A stretch of DNA of 64,000 bases, taken from assembly GCF_042646165.1 (NCBI RefSeq), contig NZ_JBHRTC010000029.1. One strand, written 5' to 3'. The position numbers and the translations under genes are program-made. This document shows, one piece after another, positions 19,983 through 29,488 of the stretch. Every line of letters begins with the position of its first letter. Position 1 is the first letter of the stretch. Under the pieces are notes generated by a model. That model made no database searches, was not told the DNA's origin, and was given only the letters and a program-made list of their open reading frames with translations. This stretch comes from Microbaculum marinum (GTDB lineage: Bacteria > Pseudomonadota > Alphaproteobacteria > Rhizobiales > Tepidamorphaceae).

Positions 19983-21557
19983 TCACGGGCCAGGCATCGA
20001 GATCTCGACCAGTTCCCGGGTCCGCGCCGGCTCCAGCGCGTCGACCAGCCCGATGCGGAAGCAGACCAGAGAGAACGCGGCCAGCACCGCCATGTCCCAG
20101 CCGAACGGCAGCACCGCGATGCCGCCGCCGAAGGTGCCGAGATACGACACCGCGTTGACGCCGATGATGTAGATGAACAGCCAGCGCGCGCTGGTCAGGT
20201 CGACCGGGTCGTCGCCCGGCTCCAGCCGCCGCTTGACGACGTAGATCAGCAGGCCGGCGGCGAGCCCGATGTCGAGCCGCCAGATCGTCCCCCAGCCGCT
20301 CCAGTAGATGATCAGGGTGGCGACGATGAAGCCCAGCGGCGCCATGACCGCGGCGGCGGGCAGCCGGATCGGCCGGCGCCGGCGCGGCAGTTGCTTGCGC
20401 ATGGCAACGACCGCCAGCGGCCCGATGCACAGCGACAGCACGATCGCCGAGGAGTTCAGCGCCACGACCTCCGGCAGCGACAGCGTCAGGAAGCACACGC
20501 CCGCGGCAAATCCCAGCACCAGCGCGTTGAACGGCACGTCCTTCGACGACAGCCGCGTGAACAGCGCGGGAAAGAAGCCGTTCTCCGCCAGCGCCATGCC
20601 CAGCCGCGCGTTCGAGCCGGTGGCGATCAGGCCGGATCCGAACGGTCCGAGCACCGCCCCGCCGTAGATCAGCGCGATCAGCCAGGAGGCGCCGATCACC
20701 ACGGCGATGCCGGCGAGCGGCCCGAGGTGATGGGCGAAGTCGGTCTTGTTCCAGCCGTTCGAGACGGCCGAGGCCGGCACGCCGCCGATGAAGGCGACCT
20801 GCAGCAGGACATAGAGGCCGAAGCAGGCCACCACGGTCAGCATCAGCGCGGTCGGCACGTTGAAGTGCGGCCGGCTCGCCTCCCCGGCCAGGTCGATGAT
20901 GTGCCGGAATCCCAGGAACGCGAAGACCACCCCGCCGAGCGACACCGCGCTCAGTATTCCGGCGAGGCCGTAGGGGGCGAAGCCGCCGAAGGCGGTGAAG
21001 TTGCCGATGTGGAAGTCCGTCGTCAGGAATGTGGCGATGATGATCAGCGGCAGCAGGATCTTGGCCGTGGTGATGATCGCGTTGGCCTTGTTCAGCCAGG
21101 CGACGCCCAGGGCGTTGATCACCACCATCACCGCCAGGATCGCGCAGGCCGCGACGTAGCCGCCGGTGGTCGGCCCGTGCGCCAGGTCGGTCGCGGTCGG
21201 GTCGAAGATCCCGGGAAACAGCGGGTGCACGTACTTGATGATGGCGATCGCCTCGATCGGCGGCGCGGTGGCGTAGCCGAGCCAGGCCGACCAGCCGATG
21301 ATCATGCTGGTCATGCCGCCGTGCGAGTAGCGCGGCAGCCGCGCCATCGCGCCGGCCTCCGGCAGCAGCGCGGTCAGTTCCGCGAACGGCAGCGCCACGA
21401 TGATGATGGCGACGCCGCCGATGCACCAGGCCAGGATCGCGGCCGGCCCGGCCTGCTGCGCGGCCAGCATCGGGGCGAACAGCCAGCCGGAGCCCAGCAC
21501 GCCGCCCATGCCGATGAAGGTGAGACCGGTCAGGCCGATCGTCCGCTGCAGGGCCAT
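19983..21557 (-). CDS. APC superfamily amino-acid permease
   Basis: Integral membrane transporter of 524 residues with about 12-13 predicted helices. The first helix has LTGLTFIGMGGVLGSGWLF, the APC glycine-rich substrate-binding segment, and helix 6 has VFAFLGFRHIIDLAGEASRP, in which the ExxxP-type motif is typical of amino-acid/polyamine permeases. The ATG at 21557 follows GGAGGGG; the open frame to 21632 adds low-quality sequence. Substrate unknown. It is convergent with the small peptide gene and stands alone. Confidence 0.9.
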   Translation of the reverse strand: MALQRTIGLTGLTFIGMGGVLGSGWLFAPMLAAQQAGPAAILAWCIGGVAIIIVALPFAELTALLPEAGAMARLPRYSHGGMTSMIIGWSAWLGYATAPPIEAIAIIKYVHPLFPGIFDPTATDLAHGPTTGGYVAACAILAVMVVINALGVAWLNKANAIITTAKILLPLIIIATFLTTDFHIGNFTAFGGFAPYGLAGILSAVSLGGVVFAFLGFRHIIDLAGEASRPHFNVPTALMLTVVACFGLYVLLQVAFIGGVPASAVSNGWNKTDFAHHLGPLAGIAVVIGASWLIALIYGGAVLGPFGSGLIATGSNARLGMALAENGFFPALFTRLSSKDVPFNALVLGFAAGVCFLTLSLPEVVALNSSAIVLSLCIGPLAVVAMRKQLPRRRRPIRLPAAAVMAPLGFIVATLIIYWSGWGTIWRLDIGLAAGLLIYVVKRRLEPGDDPVDLTSARWLFIYIIGVNAVSYLGTFGGGIAVLPFGWDMAVLAAFSLVCFRIGLVDALEPARTRELVEISMPGP

Positions 21558-21703
21558 CCCGTCCCCCTCCCCCTGATCCCCCGGCCGCCGGCCGCCGAAT
21601 TGTGGAATCGGCGTGTCGCCCCGGCCGCCCATTGTGACGCACCGGCAGCCGCGGCGGAAGTCGCCTTGCCGGCTCTGCGGTCAGGGCGGCGCGATGGTGC
21701 GGA

Positions 21704-22525
21704 TCAGTCCCAGTCCGGCGCCCAGGCGACGTTGACCAGCCGGCCGTCGGGACGGGCCAGCCCGGAAATCGCGGCCATATCCTCCTCCGACAGCGCGAAG
21801 TCGTCGATGTCGAGGTTCTCGGCGAGCCGTGCCGGCGAACTGGTCCGCGGGATGGCGATCACGTCGGGCTGCTGCACCAGCCACCGCAGCGTCACCTGCG
21901 CCGCCGACTTGCCGTGCCGCCCGGCGATCGGATCGATCACCGGATCGCCCACCACCTTGCCGCGCGCGATCGGACAGTAGGCCGTCACCGAGATCCCGTG
22001 CCGCGCACAGGCCTCGCGTACCTTGGTCTGGTCGAGATAGGGGTGGTACTCGATCTGGTTGGTGACGATCGGCGCCTCGGAGGCGGCCACCGCCTCGTCG
22101 ATCTGGGCGACGGTGAAGTTCGAGATGCCGATGTGGCGCGCCAGTCCGGCGGCGCGGACCTCGGCCATCGCGCCCATCGTCTCGGCGATTGGAACCGCGG
22201 GATTGGGCCAGTGGATGAGCAGCAGGTCGACATAGCCGGTGCCGAGCGCGGCGACGCTCTCCTCCGCCGCCGCCCGGAACGGTCCGGCCTTGAGGTTGTC
22301 GTGCCATATCTTCGTCGTCAGGAAGATGTCCTCCCTGGCGACGCCGGAGGCGCGGATGCCCTCGCCCACCTGGGTCTCGTTGCCGTAGCCCTGCGCGGTG
22401 TCGACATGCCGGTAGCCGGCCTTCAGGCCCGCCTCGACGATACGGGCGCACTGGTCGCCGCGCAGCTCCCAGGTTCCCAGGCCGAGCGCCGGTATGCGCG
22501 CCCCGTTGCTTTCGACGTTGTGCAT
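21704..22525 (-). CDS. Aldo/keto reductase
   Basis: NADPH-dependent carbonyl reductase of 273 residues with a TIM barrel. The catalytic tyrosine is in VDTAQGYGNE, the lysine in LTTKIWHDN and the histidine in LLIHWPN; GISNFTVAQI and AIPRTSSPARL form the cofactor site. The sequence resembles 2,5-diketo-D-gluconate reductase (Dkg) type enzymes. The ATG at 22525 has a GGGGGG upstream; additional upstream codons are not supported. Real substrate unknown. Confidence 0.93.
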   Translation of the reverse strand: MHNVESNGARIPALGLGTWELRGDQCARIVEAGLKAGYRHVDTAQGYGNETQVGEGIRASGVAREDIFLTTKIWHDNLKAGPFRAAAEESVAALGTGYVDLLLIHWPNPAVPIAETMGAMAEVRAAGLARHIGISNFTVAQIDEAVAASEAPIVTNQIEYHPYLDQTKVREACARHGISVTAYCPIARGKVVGDPVIDPIAGRHGKSAAQVTLRWLVQQPDVIAIPRTSSPARLAENLDIDDFALSEEDMAAISGLARPDGRLVNVAWAPDWD

Positions 22526-22668
22526 GCGTCCCCCCTTGCGGATTGTCGCCCGGCCGGAAACCGCCGGGACTGTCGATGATACCAAACACCGCGGACCGGT
22601 CATTGCCAATCCCGTCCCGGGCACTTAATTGACCCACCTTGCCAATTCGCCCCCGGGAACCGGTTCCG

Positions 22669-24045
22669 ATGTCGCAGGAAAAGCGGTCCGTCGCATTGCT
22701 GTCGCTGCTGGCCAGCGCCGTGCTGACCGTGGCGAAGTTCGCCGTCGGGCTGATGACCGGCAGCCTCGGCATCCTGTCGGAAGCGATCCACAGCCTGCTC
22801 GATTTCGGCGCGACCGCGATCACCTATTTCGCGGTCCGGGTCGGCGACCGGCCGCCCGACCGGACCCATCACTTCGGTCACGGCAAGATCGAGAGCGTCG
22901 CGGCGCTGGCCGAGACCGGCCTGCTGTTTGCGACCTGCGCCTGGATCATCTACGAGGCGGTGCGCCGGCTCCTCGTCGCCCAGGTCCACGTCGACGTCAC
23001 CTGGATCGCGGTGGCGGTCATCGTCGGCTCGATCCTCATCGACTTCAACCGTTCCCGGGCGCTGAAACGGGTCGCGCTGAAGCACGGCAGCGAGGCGCTG
23101 GAAGCCGACGCCCTGCACTTCTCCTCGGACATGTACAGTTCCGCCGTCGTCCTCGTCGGTCTCGGCCTGACCTGGCTCGGCTACCCGCAGGCCGATGCGC
23201 TGGCGGCGATCGGCGTCGCAGTCTTCGTCTGCCTTGCCGGCTGGCGGCTCGGCCGGCGCACCGTCAACACGCTGATGGACGCCGCCCCCGAAGGCGCCGC
23301 CGAGACCATTGCCGAACTGGCCCGCGACACCGACGGCGTCCTCGCGCTGGACCGGCTGCGGGTGCGTCCGGGCGGCGGCACGCTGTTCGTCGACATCGAC
23401 ATCAACGTCGCCCGGACCCTGCCCTTCGACCGTGTCACCCCGATCAAGAACAGGCTGATCGCGCGGATACACGACGCCTACCCCAGGTCGGACGTCAGCG
23501 TCACCACACATGCCGTGCCGCTCGACGACGAGACGGTGCACGACAAGGTGATGCTGATTTCCCGGCGGCGCGGCCTGGCGGTCCACCACGTCACGATCCA
23601 GCACGTCGGCGAGCGGCTGTCGGTCAGCTTCGACATCGAGGTCGACGGCGCCATGCCGCTCGGCGCGGCCCACGACCTCGCGGATTCGCTGGAGAAGTCC
23701 ATTGCCGACGAACTCGGCACGGACGTCGAGGTGGAAAGTCACATCGAGCCGCTGCAGATCGAGACGCTGGCGGGACGGGACGTTCCCGAAGACCGCCGCC
23801 ACGCCTATCACGAGACGCTGTCGGAGCTGGCGGCGCAGGGGATGCTCACCGACGTCCACAACCTGCGCGCCCGCCAGACCGACCAGGGCATCTTCGTGAC
23901 CTTCCATTGCCGGGTCGATCCGGCCACCCATGTCGAGGACGTGCACGAGGCGGTCGACGTCCTCGAGCACCTGTTCCGCGAAAGGATGCCGGAGGTGCGC
24001 CGGGTCATCGCCCACACCGAGCCGCTGGGAGCCGCGCCGGCTTGA
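22669..24045 (+). CDS. Cation diffusion facilitator with enlarged C-terminal region
   Basis: Proton-coupled divalent metal exporter of the inner membrane. The first 205 residues are a normal CDF membrane domain; the transport site is HSLLD in helix 2 and HFSSD in helix 5, the HD-HD pattern associated with zinc-type CDFs. The total is 458 residues against about 300 usual. The extra length is made of apparently three successive 75-85-residue alpha/beta modules like the CDF dimerisation domain, each ending in a THAVPL, SHIEPL or AHTEPL motif. The start at 22669 gives MSQEKRSVALLS. Metal specificity is inference. Confidence 0.92.
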   Translation: MSQEKRSVALLSLLASAVLTVAKFAVGLMTGSLGILSEAIHSLLDFGATAITYFAVRVGDRPPDRTHHFGHGKIESVAALAETGLLFATCAWIIYEAVRRLLVAQVHVDVTWIAVAVIVGSILIDFNRSRALKRVALKHGSEALEADALHFSSDMYSSAVVLVGLGLTWLGYPQADALAAIGVAVFVCLAGWRLGRRTVNTLMDAAPEGAAETIAELARDTDGVLALDRLRVRPGGGTLFVDIDINVARTLPFDRVTPIKNRLIARIHDAYPRSDVSVTTHAVPLDDETVHDKVMLISRRRGLAVHHVTIQHVGERLSVSFDIEVDGAMPLGAAHDLADSLEKSIADELGTDVEVESHIEPLQIETLAGRDVPEDRRHAYHETLSELAAQGMLTDVHNLRARQTDQGIFVTFHCRVDPATHVEDVHEAVDVLEHLFRERMPEVRRVIAHTEPLGAAPA

Positions 24046-24053
24046 ACCGGCCG

Positions 24054-25214
24054 TCAGGCCGCCGCGGAGCGCACCGCGTGAACCTGGTTTCGGCCGGACT
24101 CCTTGGCCCGGTAGAGCGCCTTGTCGGCGGTTCCCAGCAGCAGGTCGATGTCCAGGCCGGTTTCGTCGGCCACGGCGATGCCGATACTGACGGTCGCCGG
24201 AATCCGCGCGCTGCTGCCCTCGATGCGGATGACCGAGAAGGCCGCGCGGATGCGCTCCGCCGCCGCGATCGCCCCGTCCTGGTCCGCATTCGTCAGCAGG
24301 GCCAGGAACTCCTCCCCGCCGATCCGGCCGAAGATGTCTTCCTCCCGCAATTGCCCCGCCGCAACCATCGCGAACGTCCGGAGCACCTCGTCGCCCGCCG
24401 GGTGGCCGTACCGGTCGTTGATCTGCTTGAAATGGTCGAGGTCGAACAGCAGCACCGCCGCCGACCTGCATTTGGGTGCGGCGATCGACGCCCGTGCGCG
24501 CGTCAGCGTCGCTCCCCGGTTCGGCACCAGTGTCAGCGGATCGATCTCCGCAAGGTAGCGCTGCTCCGCCTCGACGCGTTCCTTTGCGATCGTCACCACG
24601 AGGATGGCGATCATCGCCCCCACGATCGTGGGCCCGAGGATCGTCAGTGCGAACCATATGCTGGTGTCGGAATACTGCCGCGGCTCGCCCATCGGCATCA
24701 GGTAGGCGAAGACGATCCGGCTGGCGTAGAACGCCGACAGCAGGAGGCAGGCTCCAACCAGCATGTACCTCGATTTCAGGCGGTCGGCCCTGCCGCGCCA
24801 GAACTCGATTGCGATCGCCGCGGCGACGGCGCTGTGGATCAGCGAATATCCCGCAACCCGCCAGCTCATCGAGTCATAGAACTCGGGGATCCTGCATGCG
24901 AACGCCCAGAGCCCGGGCGGCAGGAATATCAAGAGGATCGGCGTCGTGCGGCCGTTGAACGCCCGTGCGCCGACCAGGCCGAAGGCAGCGCCGAGCAGCA
25001 CCAGCGCGTTGGCGAAATCGATCGTGATGAGATCGGGTATCAGCCCGCGCAGCCCCAGCAGGCTGAGACCCACGATCGTCACCGCGAACGTGCCGCTCCA
25101 CCAGGCCAGGGCCGGCTCCGCGCGATTGCCCCGCCACGCCACGAACAGGACGATCGCCAGCGGCACGCAAAAGGTCACCGCCATCACGTAGATCGTAGCG
25201 TAGTCGAGCTGCAT
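24054..25214 (-). CDS. Membrane diguanylate cyclase, paralog 1 of 3
   Basis: Predicted cyclic di-GMP synthase of 386 residues. The N-terminal 200 residues hold about six to seven hydrophobic helices; a short linker (AKERVEAEQRYLAEIDPLT) leads to a GGDEF domain with the active loop RIGGEEF. The inhibitory site is intact (REED, five residues before GGEEF). It is homologous along its whole length to the two genes upstream. The membrane domain contains conserved ARAFNGR and EFWRGRADRLKSRYM segments; its signal is unknown. Confidence 0.92.
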   Translation of the reverse strand: MQLDYATIYVMAVTFCVPLAIVLFVAWRGNRAEPALAWWSGTFAVTIVGLSLLGLRGLIPDLITIDFANALVLLGAAFGLVGARAFNGRTTPILLIFLPPGLWAFACRIPEFYDSMSWRVAGYSLIHSAVAAAIAIEFWRGRADRLKSRYMLVGACLLLSAFYASRIVFAYLMPMGEPRQYSDTSIWFALTILGPTIVGAMIAILVVTIAKERVEAEQRYLAEIDPLTLVPNRGATLTRARASIAAPKCRSAAVLLFDLDHFKQINDRYGHPAGDEVLRTFAMVAAGQLREEDIFGRIGGEEFLALLTNADQDGAIAAAERIRAAFSVIRIEGSSARIPATVSIGIAVADETGLDIDLLLGTADKALYRAKESGRNQVHAVRSAAA

Positions 25215-25554
25215 TCCGGCGATATCTCAATTTCTTCGGAATAGGCGCAATAGGAGAATGCCTTATTGCCTCTTTGCAAGGACTGCCAATGAATTTTCCG
25301 GCTGTCGCCCCCATTTACTGGAGGATCGTCTCCGATTACAGCCGCCATCGTGGCCGGCGATACTGCGACGGGCAGTGACGAATCTGTGATTGCGGGAAAG
25401 TCGGTCGCTCGCCTCCGGCAGCGCCTCTACGTCAGTCATCCGGGCGGGATCCTGGGTCTTGAGTGCCACCCGGCCCTCGGTATCGACGCTGCACCGCGGC
25501 GACTCCAATCGCGAAGGGATGCTTCGCGAGCTGGACGCCGGAGCCGGCGCGCGA
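25215..25554. other. 340-base intergenic region between diguanylate cyclase paralogs 1 and 2
   Basis: Presumably the promoter region of paralog 1 and the 3-prime region of paralog 2. The only structure noticed is the inverted repeat at 25247-25269. No protein-like open frame was found. Confidence 0.5.
25247..25269. promoter_or_regulatory. Inverted repeat upstream of diguanylate cyclase 1
   Basis: GCAATA at 25247-25252 and TATTGC at 25264-25269 are exact reverse complements with 11 bases between, about 33-55 bases upstream of the start codon. This spacing fits an operator overlapping a promoter. Confidence 0.35.
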
Positions 25555-26715
25555 CTATGCAGCGGCGGATCCTGTCGCATGGACCTGGTCGCGGCCAGCA
25601 TTCTTGGCCCGGTACAGGGCCCCGTCGGCTGCGACGAGGAGCAGATCGATGTCGGTGACATTCTTGTCGGCCATGGCTATGCCGATGCTCACCGTCGCGG
25701 AAATACGCATGCCGTTCTCTGCGGCGCCGACTTCGGCGAAGGCCTTGCGGATCCGCTCCGCTACGCGCATCGCGGCTTGGCGGTCAACGCCCGTGAGGAA
25801 GGCGAGGAATTCCTCGCCGCCGATCCGCCCGAACACGTCGCCGTCGCGCAGGTGGGTCACCGCGATCCGCGCGAACCGCCGCAGCATGTGATCGCCGGCA
25901 GGATGGCCGTACCGGTCGTTGATCTGCTTGAAGTGATCGAGGTCGAACAGGAGCACTGCCGCGCCTCTCTCCTCGCATTTTTCCATCTCTTCGGCGATCC
26001 GCCGGAGGGTTGCGCCGCGGTTGGGGACCTTTGTCAGCGGATCGATCTCGGCCAGATACCGCAGCGCGACTTCAACGCGTTCCTTGGCGATCGCCAGGAC
26101 GAGGATGGCGTTGGAAATGCCGATCACGATCGGACCCAGCATCGAAATGCTGGCCAGGATGTGCGAGTCCAGGTAGTCGCGCGGGTCCGGCAACGGCATA
26201 ACGGCGACCAGGACAATCCGGCTCAGATACACTGCAGCGAGCAGCGCAAAGGTCGCCGAAAGCATGTATCGGGCCGTCAATCCGTCTGTCCGGCCGCGCC
26301 AGTACTCGAAGGCGATCGCCGCCGCGACCGCCGCGTTGACCGTCGAGAACGCGGCAATTCGCGCGGGGCCCATCTGTTGCAGTTCGGGAATGTAGCTGGC
26401 GACGGCCCAGGCTCCAGGTGCCAGGAAAAGCATCCAGACCGGCGTCCGGCGCCCGTTGAACGACCGCGCCCCCGCCAGGCCCAGGGACAGGCCGAACAGC
26501 ACCATCGCGTTTGCGAGATCGACCGACACCACATCGTGCATCCGGTCGCGCTGGCCATACAGGCCGAGGCCGACAAGGCTCGCGAGGAAGCTGGCGCTCC
26601 ACCATAGCAGCGAGCGCTCGGACCGGTTCTGCAGCCACGCCAGAAACAGCAGGAAGGCGATCGGCACACAGATCGCGACCGCCATTACGATGATCGTTAT
26701 CAGATCGAGGCGCAT
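25555..26715 (-). CDS. Membrane diguanylate cyclase, paralog 2 of 3
   Basis: Same architecture and same length (386 residues from ATG 26715) as its neighbours: an N-terminal multi-helix membrane domain (MRLDLITIIVMAVAICVPI onward), ARSFNGR and EYWRGRTDGLTARYM segments, then GGDEF with RIGGEEF. The inhibitory site is RDGD. The frame is open upstream to 26877, but only the ATG at 26715 aligns with the other two proteins. Confidence 0.92.
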   Translation of the reverse strand: MRLDLITIIVMAVAICVPIAFLLFLAWLQNRSERSLLWWSASFLASLVGLGLYGQRDRMHDVVSVDLANAMVLFGLSLGLAGARSFNGRRTPVWMLFLAPGAWAVASYIPELQQMGPARIAAFSTVNAAVAAAIAFEYWRGRTDGLTARYMLSATFALLAAVYLSRIVLVAVMPLPDPRDYLDSHILASISMLGPIVIGISNAILVLAIAKERVEVALRYLAEIDPLTKVPNRGATLRRIAEEMEKCEERGAAVLLFDLDHFKQINDRYGHPAGDHMLRRFARIAVTHLRDGDVFGRIGGEEFLAFLTGVDRQAAMRVAERIRKAFAEVGAAENGMRISATVSIGIAMADKNVTDIDLLLVAADGALYRAKNAGRDQVHATGSAAA

Positions 26716-26959
26716 GGGTGTCCGGAAGTTCGCTGGCGAGCTTCGTCGCCTTAATGACCTGCATATTGACGTTACGCCAACTCCACAATGTTTTTTTGGC
26801 CTCCGGGTCGCCCCGCGGTGCGGTGCCGCCGCACCGCACTGCATCTGTATTGCGCCCTGCCGGTTGGGACTCGCCACCGTTCACAGGGCGCCGGGGGTCC
26901 CTCGGCGCGCACCCGTGGCTGCCGTACATGCGGAGCGGCATCTGAGGCCGTGGCGCCGG

Positions 26960-28120
26960 TCAGGTTCCGGCCAGAACTTCCACGCAGACCTGGTCCCGGC
27001 CGGCGTCTTTTGCCCGGTAAAGGGCCTTGTCGGCTGCGTGAATCAGTTCGTCCAGGTCGGCGGCCTTCGTGTCGGCAAATGCCACGCCGATGCTGACGGT
27101 CGCGGGAACCTGCGCCTCGCCGTCGGCGACGCCGATCGCGGCAAACGCCTGGCGGATGCGCTCCGCCACGCTCAGCGCGGCGTCCTGGTCGACATCTGCA
27201 AGGAATCCCAGGAATTCCTCCCCGCCGATCCGGCCGAAGGCATCGCCATCGCGCATGTTCGACGCCGCGACCTCGGAGAATCGGCGCAGCATTTCATCCC
27301 CGGTGGCATGGCCGTAGTGGTCGTTGATTCGCTTGAAGTGATCGAGGTCGAACATCAGGACGGCTGCGCCACCGGCCCCTTCCTTCGCAAGTCCGGCCTT
27401 GATCTGCCGGAGTGCGCCGCCGCGGTTCGATACGCCGGTCAACGGGTCGATTTCGGCGAGGCGCCGCTGCGTCGCCTCGGATCGCTCGTTGACGATCGCA
27501 ATGGCCAGGATGGCGATCGCCATGGTGACCACCACGGACGCCAGCATCAGCAGCATTGTCCACAGGTTCGCATGGAAATACTCGCGCGGGTCGGCCAGCG
27601 GCATGACCGCGACCATGACGAGCCGGCACACGTAGACGCCAACCAGCAGCAGGAACGTCGCTACCATCATGTAGCGGGTCGCCAGCCGCTCCGCCCTGCC
27701 CCGCCAGTACTCCACGGCGACGGCGAGCCCGATGGTTCCATTGAAAACGGAGAAAACGGCCATCCGGTAGGCGCCGTAGTCGCGGAATTCGGGAATGCGG
27801 CACAGCGCGATCCACAGCGCCGGGGCCGCCAGGAAGACCCAGAGCGGTGTGCCCCGGCCGTTGAAGGATCGTGCCGCGACCAGCGCCAGCCCGATGCTCA
27901 GCAGGACCATCGCGTTGGCGAGGTCGATGGTCACGAAGTCGGAGATGTAGCCGCGCGGCCCGTAGAAGCCCAAAGCAAACAGCAGCGCGACGAAACTGGC
28001 GCACCACCACAGTTGCGCCGGCTCCTCCCGGTGCGACAGCCAGGACATGTACAGCAGGACGATGACCGGCACACAGAGCGTCACCGACATCGCGGCGATC
28101 GTGATCGTATCGAGGCTCAT
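26960..28120 (-). CDS. Membrane diguanylate cyclase, paralog 3 of 3
   Basis: 386 residues, co-linear with paralogs 1 and 2: membrane domain with ARSFNGR and EYWRGRAERLATRYM, linker with NERSEATQRRLAEIDPLT, GGDEF loop RIGGEEF and inhibitory site RDGD. It is the most upstream of the three. The 244 bases between it and paralog 2, and its own inverted repeat upstream, suggest separate promoters rather than one operon. Confidence 0.92.
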   Translation of the reverse strand: MSLDTITIAAMSVTLCVPVIVLLYMSWLSHREEPAQLWWCASFVALLFALGFYGPRGYISDFVTIDLANAMVLLSIGLALVAARSFNGRGTPLWVFLAAPALWIALCRIPEFRDYGAYRMAVFSVFNGTIGLAVAVEYWRGRAERLATRYMMVATFLLLVGVYVCRLVMVAVMPLADPREYFHANLWTMLLMLASVVVTMAIAILAIAIVNERSEATQRRLAEIDPLTGVSNRGGALRQIKAGLAKEGAGGAAVLMFDLDHFKRINDHYGHATGDEMLRRFSEVAASNMRDGDAFGRIGGEEFLGFLADVDQDAALSVAERIRQAFAAIGVADGEAQVPATVSIGVAFADTKAADLDELIHAADKALYRAKDAGRDQVCVEVLAGT

Positions 28121-28163
28121 GGCGACGGCAAGTCCCCCCGGGCAGGCGTCGTGTAAGGCGTCC

Positions 28164-28177
28164 CGTCAATAGTGACG
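28164..28177. promoter_or_regulatory. Short palindrome upstream of diguanylate cyclase 3
   Basis: CGTCA-ATAG-TGACG is a perfect inverted repeat 44 bases upstream of the start codon. It is a candidate operator; it is not shared with paralogs 1 and 2. Confidence 0.35.
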
Positions 28178-28283
28178 TCGGGGAATGACCTCAATTGTTT
28201 TCTTGAAGCGGTTCAGCAATTGCCGCCTGTGCGGGCCGGCCACCGGTCGGCCCGATGAGGAAGGCCGACGGCCCGGTCGCGGG

Positions 28284-29456
28284 TCAGCTCGTCTCCTGAA
28301 ACAGCTCACGGCCGATCAGCCAGCGGCGGATCTCGCTGGTGCCGGCGCCGATCTCGTAGAGCTTGGCGTCGCGCAGCAGCCTGCCCGTCGAATACTCGTT
28401 GATGTAGCCGTTGCCGCCGAGGCACTGGATCGCCTCCAGCGCCATCCACGTCGCGGTCTCCGCCGCATAGAGGATCGCACCGGCGGCGTCCTTGCGGGTG
28501 GTCTCGCCGCGGTCGCAGGCCTTCGCCACCATGTACACGTAGGCCCTCGAGGCGTTCATCCGCGTGTACATGTCGGCGAGCTTGCCCTGCATGAGCTGGA
28601 ATTCGCCGATCGGCTGGCCGAACTGCTTGCGCTCGTGCATGTAGGGCAGCACCACATCCATGCAGGACTGCATGATGCCGATCGGTCCCGCCGCCAGCAC
28701 GATGCGCTCGTAGTCGAGGCCCGACATCAGGATGTTGACGCCGCGGCCGACCTCGCCCAGCACGTTCTCCTCCGGCACCTCGCAATTGTCGAACACCAGT
28801 TCGCCGGTGTCCGACCCGCGCATACCCAGCTTGTCGAGCTTCTGCGCGGTGGAGAATCCCTTGAAGCCCTTTTCCACCAGGAACGCCGTGATGCCCCGCG
28901 GTCCGGCGTCGGGGTCGGTGCGGGCATAGATCACCAGCGTGTCTGCCGCCGGCCCGTTGGTGATCCACATCTTCGAGCCGTTGAGGATCCAGCGGTCGCC
29001 CTTCTTCTCGGCGCGGGTGCGCATGGAGACCACGTCGGATCCGGCTCCCGGCTCCGACATCGCCAGCGCGCCGAGATGCTCGCCGGAAATCAGCTTCGGC
29101 AGGTAGCGCCGCTTCTGCTCGTCCGATCCGTTGCGCCGGATCTGGTTCACGCACAGGTTGGAGTGCGCGCCGTAGCTCAGTCCGACCGACGCCGAGCCGC
29201 GGCTGATCTCCTCCATGGCGATGCAGTGCTCGAGATATCCCATGCCCGAGCCGCCGTACTCCTCCTCCACCGTCACCCCGAGCAGACCGAGGCTGCCGAG
29301 CTTCGGCCAGAGACCGCGCGGGAACTCGTTGGTCCGGTCGATCTCGGCGGCGATCGGCGCGATCTCGTCGTCGGAGAACGAGCGCACCATGTCGCGCAGG
29401 ATGTCGGCATGCTCGCCGAGGTCGAAATTCAGCGTCGGGTAGTCGTTCGGGCGCAT
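28284..29456 (-). CDS. ivd: Isovaleryl-CoA dehydrogenase
   Basis: FAD enzyme oxidising isovaleryl-CoA to 3-methylcrotonyl-CoA in leucine breakdown. The 390-residue protein has the acyl-CoA dehydrogenase signatures AMSEPGAGSDVVSM and QCLGGNGYINEYSTGRLLRDAK. The catalytic glutamate lies in SGLDYERIVLA, the position used by isovaleryl-CoA dehydrogenases rather than the C-terminal site of most relatives. The ATG at 29456 starts the usual N-terminus. It is last in the operon with the MerR regulator, thioesterase and AidB-like gene. Confidence 0.93.
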   Translation of the reverse strand: MRPNDYPTLNFDLGEHADILRDMVRSFSDDEIAPIAAEIDRTNEFPRGLWPKLGSLGLLGVTVEEEYGGSGMGYLEHCIAMEEISRGSASVGLSYGAHSNLCVNQIRRNGSDEQKRRYLPKLISGEHLGALAMSEPGAGSDVVSMRTRAEKKGDRWILNGSKMWITNGPAADTLVIYARTDPDAGPRGITAFLVEKGFKGFSTAQKLDKLGMRGSDTGELVFDNCEVPEENVLGEVGRGVNILMSGLDYERIVLAAGPIGIMQSCMDVVLPYMHERKQFGQPIGEFQLMQGKLADMYTRMNASRAYVYMVAKACDRGETTRKDAAGAILYAAETATWMALEAIQCLGGNGYINEYSTGRLLRDAKLYEIGAGTSEIRRWLIGRELFQETS

Positions 29457-29488
29457 CTCATTGCCTCTCGTCTGGTCGTAACGGCCGT

